A DNA stretch of 64,000 bases from Owenweeksia sp. (GCA_002695025.1 NZNV01000033.1:40066-104065), one strand, 5' to 3'; counted from the first letter of the stretch, positions 16,446 to 24,943 are shown. Notes: generated by a model from the letters alone, not told the origin. Numbers and translations are program-made.

Positions 16446-17159
16446 TTAGCGATACTCCGGGTTGGGATGATTAAAGTTCTTCCCTTTATCCCATTCGGTT
16501 TTCTGATTGCCGTAGGCCGGAAATCCTCCCTGATCCTTTAACATGCGTGCAGTATGCATCAGGTTCCAGGTCATGAAGGTCGTATTGCGTTGGGTAAATT
16601 CGTTTTCAGGCCCCCTGGAACCTTCATCCGCATAGGAAGGGCCAGGGCCAGCTTCTCCTATCCAACCGGCATCCGCTTGCGGAGGAATGGTATACCCCAG
16701 GTGTTGCAGGCTGTATAAAATACTCATGGAGCAATGCTTGATCCCGTCCTCGTTACCGGTAATAATACAGCCCCCCGTTTTTCCGTAGTACAAATACTGG
16801 CCTTTATCATTTAATTGGCCGGAAGCAGAGTACAGGCGCTCGATCAACAAAGAACAGACAGAAGAGCGTTCTCCCAGCCATATCGGGCTACCGATCACCA
16901 ATATATCTGCCTTTAATACCTTATCCAGGATACGCGGCCAATCGTCCTTCTCATAGCCATGTTCCGTCATGTCCGGGTATATCCCAAACGCTACATCATA
17001 TTCCACAAAACGGATAGGTTCCACACTAACTCCGTTCTTTTTCATGATGTCCATGGAAACCTCCATCAAGGCGTGGGTATGGGAAGGAATGGGCGCCTTT
17101 TTAAGGGTACAATTAATGAAAAGGGCTTTGAGATCACTGAAATCCTGTGGAGTAGCCAT
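16446..17159 (-). CDS. Flavodoxin-like NAD(P)H-dependent FMN reductase
   Basis: 237 aa. The first beta strand and loop (KALFINCTLKKAPIPSHT) form the phosphate-binding loop of the FMN-reductase family, followed by DILVIGSPIWLGERSSVC. This second segment is the conserved aromatic FMN-contact loop. The later TGGCIITGNEDGIKHC and the end segment (FMTWNLMHTARMLKDQGG) match the wrbA/NADPH-FMN reductase relatives in Bacteroidota. A role in quinone or stress reduction is likely but unproven. It lies 27 nt upstream of queE on the same strand. Confidence 0.83.
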   Translation of the reverse strand: MATPQDFSDLKALFINCTLKKAPIPSHTHALMEVSMDIMKKNGVSVEPIRFVEYDVAFGIYPDMTEHGYEKDDWPRILDKVLKADILVIGSPIWLGERSSVCSLLIERLYSASGQLNDKGQYLYYGKTGGCIITGNEDGIKHCSMSILYSLQHLGYTIPPQADAGWIGEAGPGPSYADEGSRGPENEFTQRNTTFMTWNLMHTARMLKDQGGFPAYGNQKTEWDKGKNFNHPNPEYR

Positions 17160-17211
17160 AAGTACGGGTTTTCAGGATAGAACGGCAAAAGCCAGGGCAT
17201 TGTTTGCCGTA

Positions 17212-17790
17212 TCAAAGACGGATAAGGTGCCGTACCGAACGGTCCGCTCCTTTAATAAGATGAATAAGATAATGTCCTGCTTTCAGATGCGGAATATCCA
17301 GTTCCATCAATTCACCTTCTACCGCCCGGCTCAGGATTACCTTACCTTGCAGGTCAGTGATCTGTATCTCTTCACCCACCCACTCGCCAAAACGGATCGT
17401 CACCTTTTCCCAGGCGGGATTGGGAAATACCTCTGCGGTGGCCAGCCCTTCCTGCTCCTGCAACCCTATATTGTTGATCTTGATAATTTTCAGCACCCTG
17501 CTCTCTCCGTTGATTTGCAATCGTAAAAAATAAACGCCTTCCTGCAGGGTATCTCCATCGTACAAAAGGCTGATACCGTTACTGAGTACCAGGCCGTTAA
17601 CAAACTGTTTGACTGTACGGCCGGTGACATCCAGCATATCCAGGGAAACGGTGTCACTATCCAGGCTGTCTATAGCAATATGCAATTGCTGCTGGAAGGG
17701 ATTGGGATAAGCCGCAAAGTAAACGGAATCATTTTGAGCATAAACGGATGCTGAAACCAGCATCAGCAGGAAAAAGGTCAGGTTTTTCAT
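17212..17790 (-). CDS. Secreted protein made of two T9SS sorting-like domains
   Basis: 192 aa. After a signal peptide (MKNLTFFLLMLVSASVYAQ) almost the whole chain is two copies of a C-terminal sorting-like beta domain. Copy one (about 22-100) has FAAYPNPFQQQLHI, MLDVTGRTVKQFV and GVYFLRLQING. Copy two (about 115-192) has AEVFPNPAWEKVTI, ITDLQGKVILSR and GHYLIHLIKGADRSVRHLIRL. Type A sorting domains normally sit once at the end of a large cargo; here there is no other cargo domain. The final copy should direct export by the type IX system. The function of a nearly cargo-free protein is unclear; it may be a small surface or adaptor protein. Confidence 0.8.
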   Translation of the reverse strand: MKNLTFFLLMLVSASVYAQNDSVYFAAYPNPFQQQLHIAIDSLDSDTVSLDMLDVTGRTVKQFVNGLVLSNGISLLYDGDTLQEGVYFLRLQINGESRVLKIIKINNIGLQEQEGLATAEVFPNPAWEKVTIRFGEWVGEEIQITDLQGKVILSRAVEGELMELDIPHLKAGHYLIHLIKGADRSVRHLIRL

Positions 17791-17803
17791 AGCCCCAAAC
17801 TAC

Positions 17804-17828
17804 AAAAAACCCGGCACAGGGCCGGGTT
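17804..17828 (-). terminator. Intrinsic terminator of the C1 peptidase gene
   Basis: AACCCGGC (17808-17815) pairs with GCCGGGTT (17821-17828); on the minus strand the hairpin is followed by a run of T. It lies 24 nt after the peptidase stop codon and just before the T9SS gene. Confidence 0.75.
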
Positions 17829-17851
17829 CAATGGTATATTTTAACTTTCTC

Positions 17852-19039
17852 TTAAAGGCTGATCTTCTTTTTGATATCCTTAGATACCACGTCTTTATGC
17901 ACCAATATGGAGATGGTCTTGTACTTCACAAAGGACTTGGAAGCGTAGATATAACCGCTGCGCTTATCATTTTCACGGTCGCCCCAGCTATTCTTTACAA
18001 TGTAATACTCGGTACCGTTCTGGTCTTTTACCTTTCCGGTGATCTGCATACCATGATCATCGGTGGTTTCATAATTATCATAATCGTCCTGACGCATTTC
18101 CTGGGTAACCACCAGTTCGTCCTTAGGACCATCAAACATGGCAGCGCGCTCTTCCTTGCTCATATCGGCATAGGGTGTAAGGGGCGCAATGGCCAGGCCG
18201 TTCTTCAGGGAAAAACCTTTTTCACTTACATCCGTAGCCCAGCTTACGGTATAACCTTTATTCAGGCTTTCATCCAGCACATTCATCATCTCATCCAGGG
18301 GAACGTTATAACTCAGGCCCCACGTCCAGTTATCCGGAACCTCTATCATCATAGGCTGGTAAAAAGGCTTGTGGTTAAAGGAGGTGATCTGAACGTAATC
18401 ATCCGGGTTAATACCAATATACTCATCCGCAAAGCTGCGGGGCGTATAGGTTTTACCTTGGTAGGTAAATTCCTCAGGATAGGTTCCCAGGTAGGCATCA
18501 AGCGTGGCTACAAAGGCCTTTCTCCAGGACTGGGTAAGCTTACCATTGGGGTTTTTGATCACCTGGTCCAGTTGAGCTTTCAATAAGCTTTCCAGTTCGT
18601 TGTGGTTATTCTCATCGGTGCCATAGTCCAGCCCTTCGTAAACCTCCTGGGGTACGGCCCCGTATTTACGGATCACATACAGCACATCGGGAAGGGCTCC
18701 ACCCTGGGCAAAATTCAGGTGCCCGTGCAGGCGAACGTATTTCTCGGCTTTATCCAGGTACACCTGGCGCACGGTAAACATTTCGGAAAGATCAACGGGC
18801 TCCTTACCGTTTCGGATCATTTCGGTTTCTATAAAGCTGGTGGTAGCATAGCTCCAGCAGGTACCGCTCTTTCCCTGGTTCTTTACAGGAGTGGTTTCCA
18901 GGTCTATCACCGTCTCAAAAAGAAACTCTCCTTCTACATCACTTCCATTATCTTTGATCTGGTTGATCAGATCATCCTGAGCCAAAGCGGCCCCTCCAAA
19001 GGTGAACATTAGAGCGGCTAAAAATCTTCTTAATATCAT
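17852..19039 (-). CDS. Secreted C1-family cysteine peptidase (bleomycin hydrolase type)
   Basis: 395 aa from ATG 19039, chosen because it begins a proper signal peptide (MILRRFLAALMFTFGGAALAQ); the longer open frame upstream has no such feature. The papain-fold active site is complete: oxyanion Gln and Cys in TPVKNQGKSGTCWSYATT, His in DDHGMQITGKVKD and Asn in YIVKNSWGD. The spacing and the FAQGGALPDVLYVIRKYGAVP segment match the BleC/aminopeptidase-C subfamily, but these are usually cytoplasmic and this copy carries a signal peptide. It has its own terminator and is divergent from the hydrolase at 19094. Confidence 0.9.
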   Translation of the reverse strand: MILRRFLAALMFTFGGAALAQDDLINQIKDNGSDVEGEFLFETVIDLETTPVKNQGKSGTCWSYATTSFIETEMIRNGKEPVDLSEMFTVRQVYLDKAEKYVRLHGHLNFAQGGALPDVLYVIRKYGAVPQEVYEGLDYGTDENNHNELESLLKAQLDQVIKNPNGKLTQSWRKAFVATLDAYLGTYPEEFTYQGKTYTPRSFADEYIGINPDDYVQITSFNHKPFYQPMMIEVPDNWTWGLSYNVPLDEMMNVLDESLNKGYTVSWATDVSEKGFSLKNGLAIAPLTPYADMSKEERAAMFDGPKDELVVTQEMRQDDYDNYETTDDHGMQITGKVKDQNGTEYYIVKNSWGDRENDKRSGYIYASKSFVKYKTISILVHKDVVSKDIKKKISL

Positions 19040-19093
19040 GTGTATTTCTACTTTTATTTTGAAAAGGGCTAAAATATTAAACCCGGTCTCAAT

Positions 19094-19954
19094 GTGAAAA
19101 TAGTACGCTTCCTTTTTAGCTTTAAAGGCCTTTTGCTTATGTTCGGAATATTTATTGGCCTTATTATGGCCACCAACCTGATGTCCTTCTCCGCCAGTGA
19201 AGACGAGATCAGGGATGCCTTTGCCAAAGTGCCCTATAGTCCTGAGCATCATTTTATACCGAATGAAAAAGGCACCCTGCACTATATCACCACCGGTGAC
19301 TCTCTGAAGCCTCCTGTTTTATTGATCCACGGTTCTCCCGGCAGCTGGGACAACTGGCTGGATATACTTACCCAAACTGATTTCCTGAACCACTACTACG
19401 CCATTGCGGTAGACCGCCCCGGCTACAACCAAACCACTCTTGGGAATGGCTACAGCCTGCAGGAGCAAGCTGAATTTTTAGCACCCCTTATTAAGCGGTA
19501 TTGCCAGCCCTGTGTGGTAGTGGGGCATTCCTATGGTGGGGCCCTGGCCGTACAAACCGCCCTGGATAACCCGGAGGCCATAAAAGCCTTTGTGTCCGTA
19601 GCCGGAACGGTGGCGGACAGCCTGCAGCACCCACGCTTCTATAATTACATACTGCGCTACACGCCCCTGCAATGGATTATGGCTCCGGAGTTTATGACCA
19701 GCAATAAAGAAATGATGAGCCTGGAGCATGATCTCCATGCCCTGGCAAATCAACTTTCGGCCTATTCCGGCAAGGCAGCTCTCATCCAGGGTGGTGAAGA
19801 CATGCTGGTAGATCCCCGCTCTGCACGCTACATCCAATCCAAACTCACCCAGGCCAATGTACGTCTCTGGACACGGGAAGAAATGAATCACTTTGTGATA
19901 TGGAGTGATAAGGACCTGGTGCTGGACGCTTTACAATGGGCTGAGGCACCATAA
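19094..19954 (+). CDS. Alpha/beta hydrolase, membrane anchored
   Basis: 286 aa. An N-terminal hydrophobic helix (residues about 5-27, FLFSFKGLLLMFGIFIGLIM) is followed by a standard alpha/beta-hydrolase. It has oxyanion HGSPGSWDNW, nucleophile elbow VVVGHSYGGALAV (Ser), acid GGEDMLVDP and His in EMNHFVIW. The triad is complete. The substrate is unknown. The GTG at 19094 is taken as start because the overlapping ATG at 19092 reads directly into TGA. It is divergent from the C1 peptidase gene with a 54-nt gap that must hold both promoters. Confidence 0.85.
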   Translation: MKIVRFLFSFKGLLLMFGIFIGLIMATNLMSFSASEDEIRDAFAKVPYSPEHHFIPNEKGTLHYITTGDSLKPPVLLIHGSPGSWDNWLDILTQTDFLNHYYAIAVDRPGYNQTTLGNGYSLQEQAEFLAPLIKRYCQPCVVVGHSYGGALAVQTALDNPEAIKAFVSVAGTVADSLQHPRFYNYILRYTPLQWIMAPEFMTSNKEMMSLEHDLHALANQLSAYSGKAALIQGGEDMLVDPRSARYIQSKLTQANVRLWTREEMNHFVIWSDKDLVLDALQWAEAP

Positions 19955-20126
19955 CAGCTAGCCTGTACTCTCCCTCACTTTTCAAAGGAGATCCATCGTA
20001 AAACCCATTTCACATACTGAAAAGCAGGCTTCACACATGCCGGTAAAAACATCCATTTCCCCCGTTACTTCAACCGTCTTCAAGGCACCTGATAAAGTTC
20101 CCAAATCCAGTGATAAAAACCTTGGC

Positions 20127-20513
20127 TCAGGCTACTTTCTGGCTATTCACGGGCGCTATCTCCACGGCATAAAAAGCTTTAGCCAGCTTAATAGCCTTAC
20201 CGGCAGCATTTATTTCGTGTACAAATATCTTCAGGGTCTGCTCTTTTTTTCCAGCCGGGTATAATTGAGCTTTAATGAAAAGCTTTTCACCCTTTCCTGG
20301 TTTTTGGAGCAGGTCCATATTAACTTCTTTGATGTGTTCTGTAAAACCGCGCGGTAAAGCAGAAGAAATGCGTTTAAGCATCAGTTGGGCACTGGTTTCT
20401 ATGAGATTCAGCGCCTGCCATTGGGAGTTGGGGTAATCGGCTGCGCTGACAGGCACTGTTTTTTGCCATTGTGCCTTTTGGCTTTTTTCGAGGATCTTGA
20501 ATACGTCTTTCAT
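20127..20513 (-). CDS. Small protein, possibly hot-dog fold
   Basis: 128 aa cytoplasmic protein. It begins with a helix (MKDVFKILEKSQKAQWQKTV) and then alternates beta strands (KEVNMDLLQKP, EKLFIKAQLY, TLKIFVHEINAAGKAIKLAKAFYAVEI). The ordering is compatible with a hot-dog thioesterase-like fold. No catalytic signature is clear, so this is only a fold guess. Its ATG overlaps the stop of a 38-aa open frame by the ATGA arrangement, which implies translational coupling. Together with the terminator and a second small frame upstream it forms an odd leader region (see findings). Confidence 0.6.
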   Translation of the reverse strand: MKDVFKILEKSQKAQWQKTVPVSAADYPNSQWQALNLIETSAQLMLKRISSALPRGFTEHIKEVNMDLLQKPGKGEKLFIKAQLYPAGKKEQTLKIFVHEINAAGKAIKLAKAFYAVEIAPVNSQKVA

Positions 20514-20626
20514 AACAGTGGCGGTAGACTTATAGGAGTTGGAGGCTTAGTGAATAATTCCATTGTATGGCGTTTGCAATTAGCATTTACGAATGACCAC
20601 TGATACATGTTGTTGTGATTTTTCAT
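20510..20626 (-). CDS. 38-residue open frame coupled to the hot-dog-like gene
   Basis: ATG 20626 to TGA 20510 on the minus strand. It starts MKNHNNMYQWSF, contains NANCKRHTM in the middle and a proline-rich end (KPPTPISLPPLL). Its TGA overlaps the ATG of the next gene (ATGA), the usual sign of coupled translation. It lies directly after the strong terminator at 20654-20673 and has no clear -7 box of its own, so it may be expressed only by readthrough. Real expression is uncertain. Confidence 0.4.
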   Translation of the reverse strand: MKNHNNMYQWSFVNANCKRHTMELFTKPPTPISLPPLL

Positions 20627-20653
20627 GATTCTGATATTAGGATTAAAAAAAAA

Positions 20654-20673
20654 GCCCCCGACTTCTCGGGGGC
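20654..20673 (-). terminator. Strong intrinsic terminator
   Basis: GCCCCCGA (20654-20661) and TCGGGGGC (20666-20673) form a perfect 8-bp GC-rich stem with loop CTTC. On the minus strand nine T residues follow. It lies 30 nt after the stop of the 30-aa frame at 20703-20795 and before the coupled pair at 20510-20626/20127-20513. Confidence 0.85.
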
Positions 20674-20702
20674 TTCAGCTATTATGTTTATATAATTTAA
20701 AT

Positions 20703-20795
20703 TCAGTTGAAGAACCCCCAATATACTGCCCAGCGCATCATATTATAAGAGCGCTTTGATTGGCAATTCACTATATGGGTTATAGTATTCTTCAT
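20703..20795 (-). CDS. 30-residue open frame with its own promoter and terminator
   Basis: ATG 20795 to TGA 20703 on the minus strand. It begins MKNTITHIVNCQSKRS and ends with an aromatic stretch (MMRWAVYWGFFN). A -7 box lies 8 nt upstream of the ATG and the terminator at 20654-20673 closes the unit, so it is the only candidate product of a complete short transcript. It shares MKN at the start and a CxxKR-like centre with the 38-aa frame next door. Function unknown; it could be a leader peptide. Confidence 0.45.
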   Translation of the reverse strand: MKNTITHIVNCQSKRSYNMMRWAVYWGFFN

Positions 20796-20803
20796 TGTGA
20801 TAT

Positions 20804-20835
20804 CAAATGTAATTAAACCGCCTCAACCGTACAAG
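20804..20835 (-). promoter_or_regulatory. Bacteroidota-type promoter of the 30-residue frame
   Basis: On the minus strand CTTG (complement of 20832-20835), 20 nt, then TACATTTG (complement of 20804-20811). The -7 box is a perfect match; the -33 box has one mismatch. Confidence 0.55.
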
Positions 20836-21074
20836 TGGTATAACCTTAAACGTTCTCTTTCCGGAATAAAGTATAAGGAGGCATTCCAACTTAAAACCCC
20901 GGTACCCTAAAACCTTACACGCCTGTTTTTAGGGGATGGACTTCCCTCTCTAAACTTGCGGATGGTGCATATATGGTACGCCTGAAGAGAAAAGGACAAC
21001 TTCTGGGTCAGTAAGAAATGGTATGATCCATTAATCACCGTGCATTAGGCAACTCCTTCCTATTTTAGCACAGC

Positions 21075-21488
21075 ATGAAAAAGTTGCTGTTATTTTATGG
21101 TTTGCTGGCCTTTGCCTTGCTGATGCTATTTCAAATGAGCAGGCTATGGATCATCAGCAGTGAACTTACCACGGAACTGATCATTATACCGGTAACTATA
21201 GTATCCATCATAACCGGTATATATTTTGGTCGTAAACCCTCCCCTCCTGCCCAGGAGCCAAACAGGGGGATTGACCCACAAGCTGTTCAGGCAAGTGGCA
21301 TTTCTCCCCGGGAACTGGAAGTATTGCAATTGATCGCCCAGGGACTTTCCAACAAGGAAATTGCCAACCGCCTTTTTGTCTCAGAAACCACCGTAAAAAG
21401 CCATGTTTCCAGCCTACTGCTAAAGCTGGATGCCAAAAGGCGCACCCAGGCCGTAAGCAATGCCAGGGAAAAGAGAATAATGGTATAG
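21075..21488 (+). CDS. Membrane-anchored LuxR-type transcription factor
   Basis: 137 aa. Two predicted helices (residues about 3-22 and 30-52) are joined directly to a LuxR/GerE helix-turn-helix: SPRELEVLQLIAQGLSNKEI, ANRLFVSETTVKSHVSSL and LLKLDAKRRTQAV. The recognition helix pattern (ETTVKSHVSSLLLKL) is intact. There is no receiver domain, so it is not a response regulator; a membrane signal would have to be sensed by the helices or a partner. The next gene, 105 nt downstream, is a DUF4199 membrane protein; this pairing recurs in Bacteroidota. Confidence 0.85.
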   Translation: MKKLLLFYGLLAFALLMLFQMSRLWIISSELTTELIIIPVTIVSIITGIYFGRKPSPPAQEPNRGIDPQAVQASGISPRELEVLQLIAQGLSNKEIANRLFVSETTVKSHVSSLLLKLDAKRRTQAVSNAREKRIMV

Positions 21489-21593
21489 GCCACCTCCTTC
21501 TTTAGTAGTAAAACAAGCATTTCCTACTTTAGTAGGACCTCAGTTTTACCGGGTATCACTTGTTTTGAAGTCAGATTTTAAAATCCATTACAG

Positions 21594-22124
21594 ATGAACA
21601 GAACAACTTTTTACTACGCCCTCACAGGCGGATTATTTGCCACCGTCTTTTTTCTGGGCCCCATCGTTTTTTCCAGCGACAGCTATATGGACCCGGATTT
21701 TTACGATATCGGAGAGGTAATTGGCTACTCCGTAATGATACTTTCCATGCTCCCCGTTTATTTTGGCACCCGCGCCTACCGAAGGCAACTGGCCCCGGAA
21801 CCCCTCACCTTTGGCAAAGGACTGGTAACCGCCTTGCTGATCACCCTGATAAGTTGTATCGTTTTTTACCTGGGTAATGTGCTGGTTTATGAAGTGTTGG
21901 CTCCTGATTTTCTGGACGAGTTTACGGAAGCTTATAAAGATAATATGTTGAAAATGGCGGAGACGGAAACCGAGCGTGAGGCGTTCCGGCAACAATTCAA
22001 GGCGGAAGCAGGTATGCTTTCCAACTCCTACCTCTACGCCCTGGTAATGGCCGGTACCGTATTCTTCATTGGCCTTATCATTTCCCTTATTTCAGCTATG
22101 GTATTGCGTACCAAAAAATCCTGA
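21594..22124 (+). CDS. DUF4199 membrane protein
   Basis: 176 aa. Four hydrophobic helices are present: about 8-28, 44-60, 76-100 and 145-170. The long acidic-polar stretch between helices 3 and 4 (FLDEFTEAYKDNMLKMAETE, then TEREAFRQQFKAEAGM) is the periplasmic helix typical of DUF4199. Function is unknown for the family. It is next to a membrane-anchored LuxR regulator, whose signal partner or target it may be. Confidence 0.8.
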   Translation: MNRTTFYYALTGGLFATVFFLGPIVFSSDSYMDPDFYDIGEVIGYSVMILSMLPVYFGTRAYRRQLAPEPLTFGKGLVTALLITLISCIVFYLGNVLVYEVLAPDFLDEFTEAYKDNMLKMAETETEREAFRQQFKAEAGMLSNSYLYALVMAGTVFFIGLIISLISAMVLRTKKS

Positions 22125-22201
22125 TCCGCAGAGAGGGGACCGAACGGTCTTTGTTGGTGGCTCAAGGCTATTTACCTTACCTTTAAGCCAAACTTTGTGC
22201 T

Positions 22202-22873
22202 ATGGCTAGTGAAGGTAATAAACCGGTGATCTATTATATCTACGATGCACTATGTGGTTGGTGCTATGGGTTCAGTCCCGTCATCAGTGAATTCTTCCGC
22301 AAAAATCGGGATAATTATGAATTCCAGGTTTTGAGTGGTGGTATGGTTACCGGTGAGCAGGAAGGCCCGGTTAACGAGGTGGCAGGATACATCCGCGATG
22401 CCTACCGCAATGTGGAACAAACCACTGGTATTGAATTCGGAAAGGCTTTTCTGGAAGGTACGCTTGAAGAAGGCACTGCCTACTTTTCATCCGTTCCCGC
22501 AGCACTGGCTATGGCTCTTTTTCGCACGCAGCGGCCCGAAGAAATGATACCCTTTGCCACACGTATTCAAAAAGCCATTTATTACGATGGCCTCCCTCCT
22601 GCCGAGGTATCCACCTTCGGGGAGTGTGCCAGGGATTTTAATATGGACGCAGAATTGTTCCAGCAACGCATGACTGAACCTGCCGTTCAGAATCTGGTTC
22701 AGCAGGAATTTCACGTAGTCGCACGTTGGGGGGTTAGAGGATTTCCCTCGGTGGTCTACAAGGATGGCGATCAGGCTTTTATGATCTCCCGGGGATACTC
22801 TCCCCTGTCCGAGCTGGAACAAACCTTTGCCAACGTAAGAGCTGAAATTGCCCGGAAAAAAAGTGATTTCTAG
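22202..22873 (+). CDS. DsbA-family thioredoxin-fold protein
   Basis: 223 aa, no signal peptide, so cytoplasmic. The dithiol motif lies in YDALCGWCYGFSPVIS (CGWC) near residue 18, the helical insertion of DsbA-like proteins follows, and the cis-proline loop is RGFPSVVYKDG near residue 180. The family includes FrnE-like oxidoreductases and 2-hydroxychromene-2-carboxylate isomerases; the CxxC here favours a redox role. The start ATG 22202 lies just before the first strand. Its last 4 nt overlap the end of the converging membrane-protein gene. Confidence 0.87.
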   Translation: MASEGNKPVIYYIYDALCGWCYGFSPVISEFFRKNRDNYEFQVLSGGMVTGEQEGPVNEVAGYIRDAYRNVEQTTGIEFGKAFLEGTLEEGTAYFSSVPAALAMALFRTQRPEEMIPFATRIQKAIYYDGLPPAEVSTFGECARDFNMDAELFQQRMTEPAVQNLVQQEFHVVARWGVRGFPSVVYKDGDQAFMISRGYSPLSELEQTFANVRAEIARKKSDF

Positions 22874-23235
22874 AAAAGGAGCGGTTCAGAACCCAAAACC
22901 ACCTGCCAGATAAGCGTAACTGCGGAAAGTATGAGGTAGATATACCTGCGAACCCAAAGTTTAAGTACACGCTTATTCACCGTAACACCGGCTTTTTCAA
23001 ATAAGTAGGAATAAAAGGTCGTGTCCTTATCATCTTTAAGGTCATGTTGTGCATTAAGCAGGCAACGCCCGAAAATGATAAACTGCAACACCACCAGCAG
23101 GTAGGCCGGCACCATCAGGTACCACGAAAAAAGGAATGGGCCTACCCAGGCCAGGGCAGTTACCAATACATGGAACCAGAATACCAGGTTGTGGCTGCTG
23201 GTCACTTCTTCATTAATGGATAATGGCTCTTTCAC
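22870..23235 (-). CDS. Small membrane protein, unknown
   Basis: 121 aa. Two adjacent hydrophobic segments (residues about 17-38 and 41-58), a charged middle with NAQHDLKDDKDTTFYSYLFE, and a third helix near the C-terminus (IYLILSAVTLIWQVVLG). The NAQHDL...D..TFYSY element looks conserved-type, but I cannot name a family. It is a single minus-strand gene overlapping the end of the DsbA-like gene by 4 nt. Confidence 0.65.
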   Translation of the reverse strand: MKEPLSINEEVTSSHNLVFWFHVLVTALAWVGPFLFSWYLMVPAYLLVVLQFIIFGRCLLNAQHDLKDDKDTTFYSYLFEKAGVTVNKRVLKLWVRRYIYLILSAVTLIWQVVLGSEPLLF

Positions 23236-23361
23236 GCAGGCAATATACTACACATGGAGGGGTTTTGGCAAACATCAGGCTTTGTTCACTGAGAATCAAA
23301 CCCCTGCAGTTTGAGGTATTCCATAGGACTGTTAAAATTAGGGTCCTTCTTCTCACAGGCC

Positions 23362-23369
23362 TATATTTG
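23362..23369 (+). promoter_or_regulatory. -7 box of the beta-helix T9SS gene
   Basis: TATATTTG at 23362-23369, a full match to TAnnTTTG, 47 nt before ATG 23417. Confidence 0.5.
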
Positions 23370-23416
23370 CGGCCTTTTCTTAACAAACAATAACGTACAA
23401 CCCCTGTTTCCCTGAT

Positions 23417-24907
23417 ATGAAAAAACTGATACTAGCCCTTTTGTTTATTTCCTCTTTATCCCTTAGTGCCCAGGTCTCAACCCCCGGTACCGGAGTAAAT
23501 TGGGACCTTGATTCACTGGTTGCCAACTTCCCCTCGGCTTTTAGCCTGGATACCGGCATTTATTATCAAACCGATGACCTGATCGTAGCGAAAAATGACT
23601 CGCTGATCCTGGATAATTCACTGGTATGGAAACTGGATAGCGGAGTGCGTGTTACCGTAGAAGCCCGTGCCACCTTCCGCAGTGAAGGTAATCTTCTGCT
23701 GGGTATCCAAATGGATATCAGCGCCTTTGACAGCACCAAAACCTTTGATGGTTTCCGTTTTGAGGATTCTTCCAAAGTGTACATCAACAACACCTTCTTT
23801 TCCTATGGCGGTGGTTTAAGAGTACTTACCGGTGACTTTGAAATGATCAACAGTGAGGTTTCCTATTCCCACTCCAAAGGAACCTCCACCTCAGGAGCCC
23901 TTGGCTTTTCACGCGGCAAGCCCAGGGTAATAGGCTCCACCTTCCGCTACAATGCCCAGCCAGCCATGGGCGCAGGCGCCAATTCCACGGTTTCTGCCAC
24001 CATTAAATACAACCTCATACAATTCAATAACCTGAACAACGCCAACCGCCCCCAGATAAACCTGGGGCCCACGCATCCCAATGATACTACCCGCATAATC
24101 GGCAACTCTATTATAGGTGATACCAACCTCACCAAAGCCGGAGGTATTTCCGTTTCAACCCTCCTGAGCGGATTTTCAGTAAACGCCATTATTGATAGTA
24201 ACGTCATCGCAGACAACCGCTACGGCATTACCATGTACGGTGCCACCTATGGCCTTATTCGTTATAACACTATCCGTGACAATGATTCGGAACCCAACCC
24301 GCTTAACGGAGGCAGTGGTATTGCCCTATATGCCACCAACGGCCCGGTTATAGCCACCCGCAACGAGATAAGCGGTAACTATTGGGGAGTAACACTCATC
24401 AGCGGTGCTACCATAAACCTGGGGGATACTGTAGCCGCTAACTTTAATGAAGGAAAGAACACCTTTTCCAACAACGGTAACGGAGGCATCACCTATGCCC
24501 TCTACAACAACACCAGCAACCCCATCCGCGCTTTAAACAACTGCTGGACGGGTGATACTTCAGCCACATTGGCGGATGCTGAAAATGTGATCGTCCACAT
24601 GGTGGATGATGCCAGCTTGGGTGAAGTATTCTTTGATCCTATCTGGAAGTGTACCGATGAAAACGTCTCTACGGATGAAGAAACGGCCTCCACGCTTTTC
24701 AGTATGTACCCCAATCCAGCGCAAGATCTGCTTTCTCTGGATCTGCAGGAACCCCAAACTATCCGCATCTATAACCTTACGGGAACCCTGATGAATACCT
24801 ATACCCTGGAAGCCGGCCACACGGAATTGAACATGGATCTCAAATCTGGTCTTTACCTGGTAAAAACCAGTAACGGAGGGCAAACCCATAAGCTCCTTAT
24901 AGATTAA
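23417..24907 (+). CDS. Secreted beta-helix protein with T9SS sorting domain
   Basis: 496 aa. Signal peptide MKKLILALLFISSLSLSAQ. Residues about 90-390 form repeated short strands with Asn ladders (VTYNLIQFN-like, IIDSNVIADNRYGI, YNTIRDND, ATRNEISGNYWGV), the pattern of a right-handed parallel beta-helix. The final domain (about 420-496) is a type A sorting domain: FSMYPNPAQDLLSLDL, IYNLTGTLMNTY and SGLYLVKTSNGGQTHKLLID. It should cross the outer membrane by type IX secretion and stay at the surface or be released. Beta-helix proteins often bind or cut polysaccharides, but no catalytic site is visible. Confidence 0.88.
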   Translation: MKKLILALLFISSLSLSAQVSTPGTGVNWDLDSLVANFPSAFSLDTGIYYQTDDLIVAKNDSLILDNSLVWKLDSGVRVTVEARATFRSEGNLLLGIQMDISAFDSTKTFDGFRFEDSSKVYINNTFFSYGGGLRVLTGDFEMINSEVSYSHSKGTSTSGALGFSRGKPRVIGSTFRYNAQPAMGAGANSTVSATIKYNLIQFNNLNNANRPQINLGPTHPNDTTRIIGNSIIGDTNLTKAGGISVSTLLSGFSVNAIIDSNVIADNRYGITMYGATYGLIRYNTIRDNDSEPNPLNGGSGIALYATNGPVIATRNEISGNYWGVTLISGATINLGDTVAANFNEGKNTFSNNGNGGITYALYNNTSNPIRALNNCWTGDTSATLADAENVIVHMVDDASLGEVFFDPIWKCTDENVSTDEETASTLFSMYPNPAQDLLSLDLQEPQTIRIYNLTGTLMNTYTLEAGHTELNMDLKSGLYLVKTSNGGQTHKLLID

Positions 24908-24943
24908 GTAGGTTTTGTAGCTTTACGAAAACAACAAATAGAC

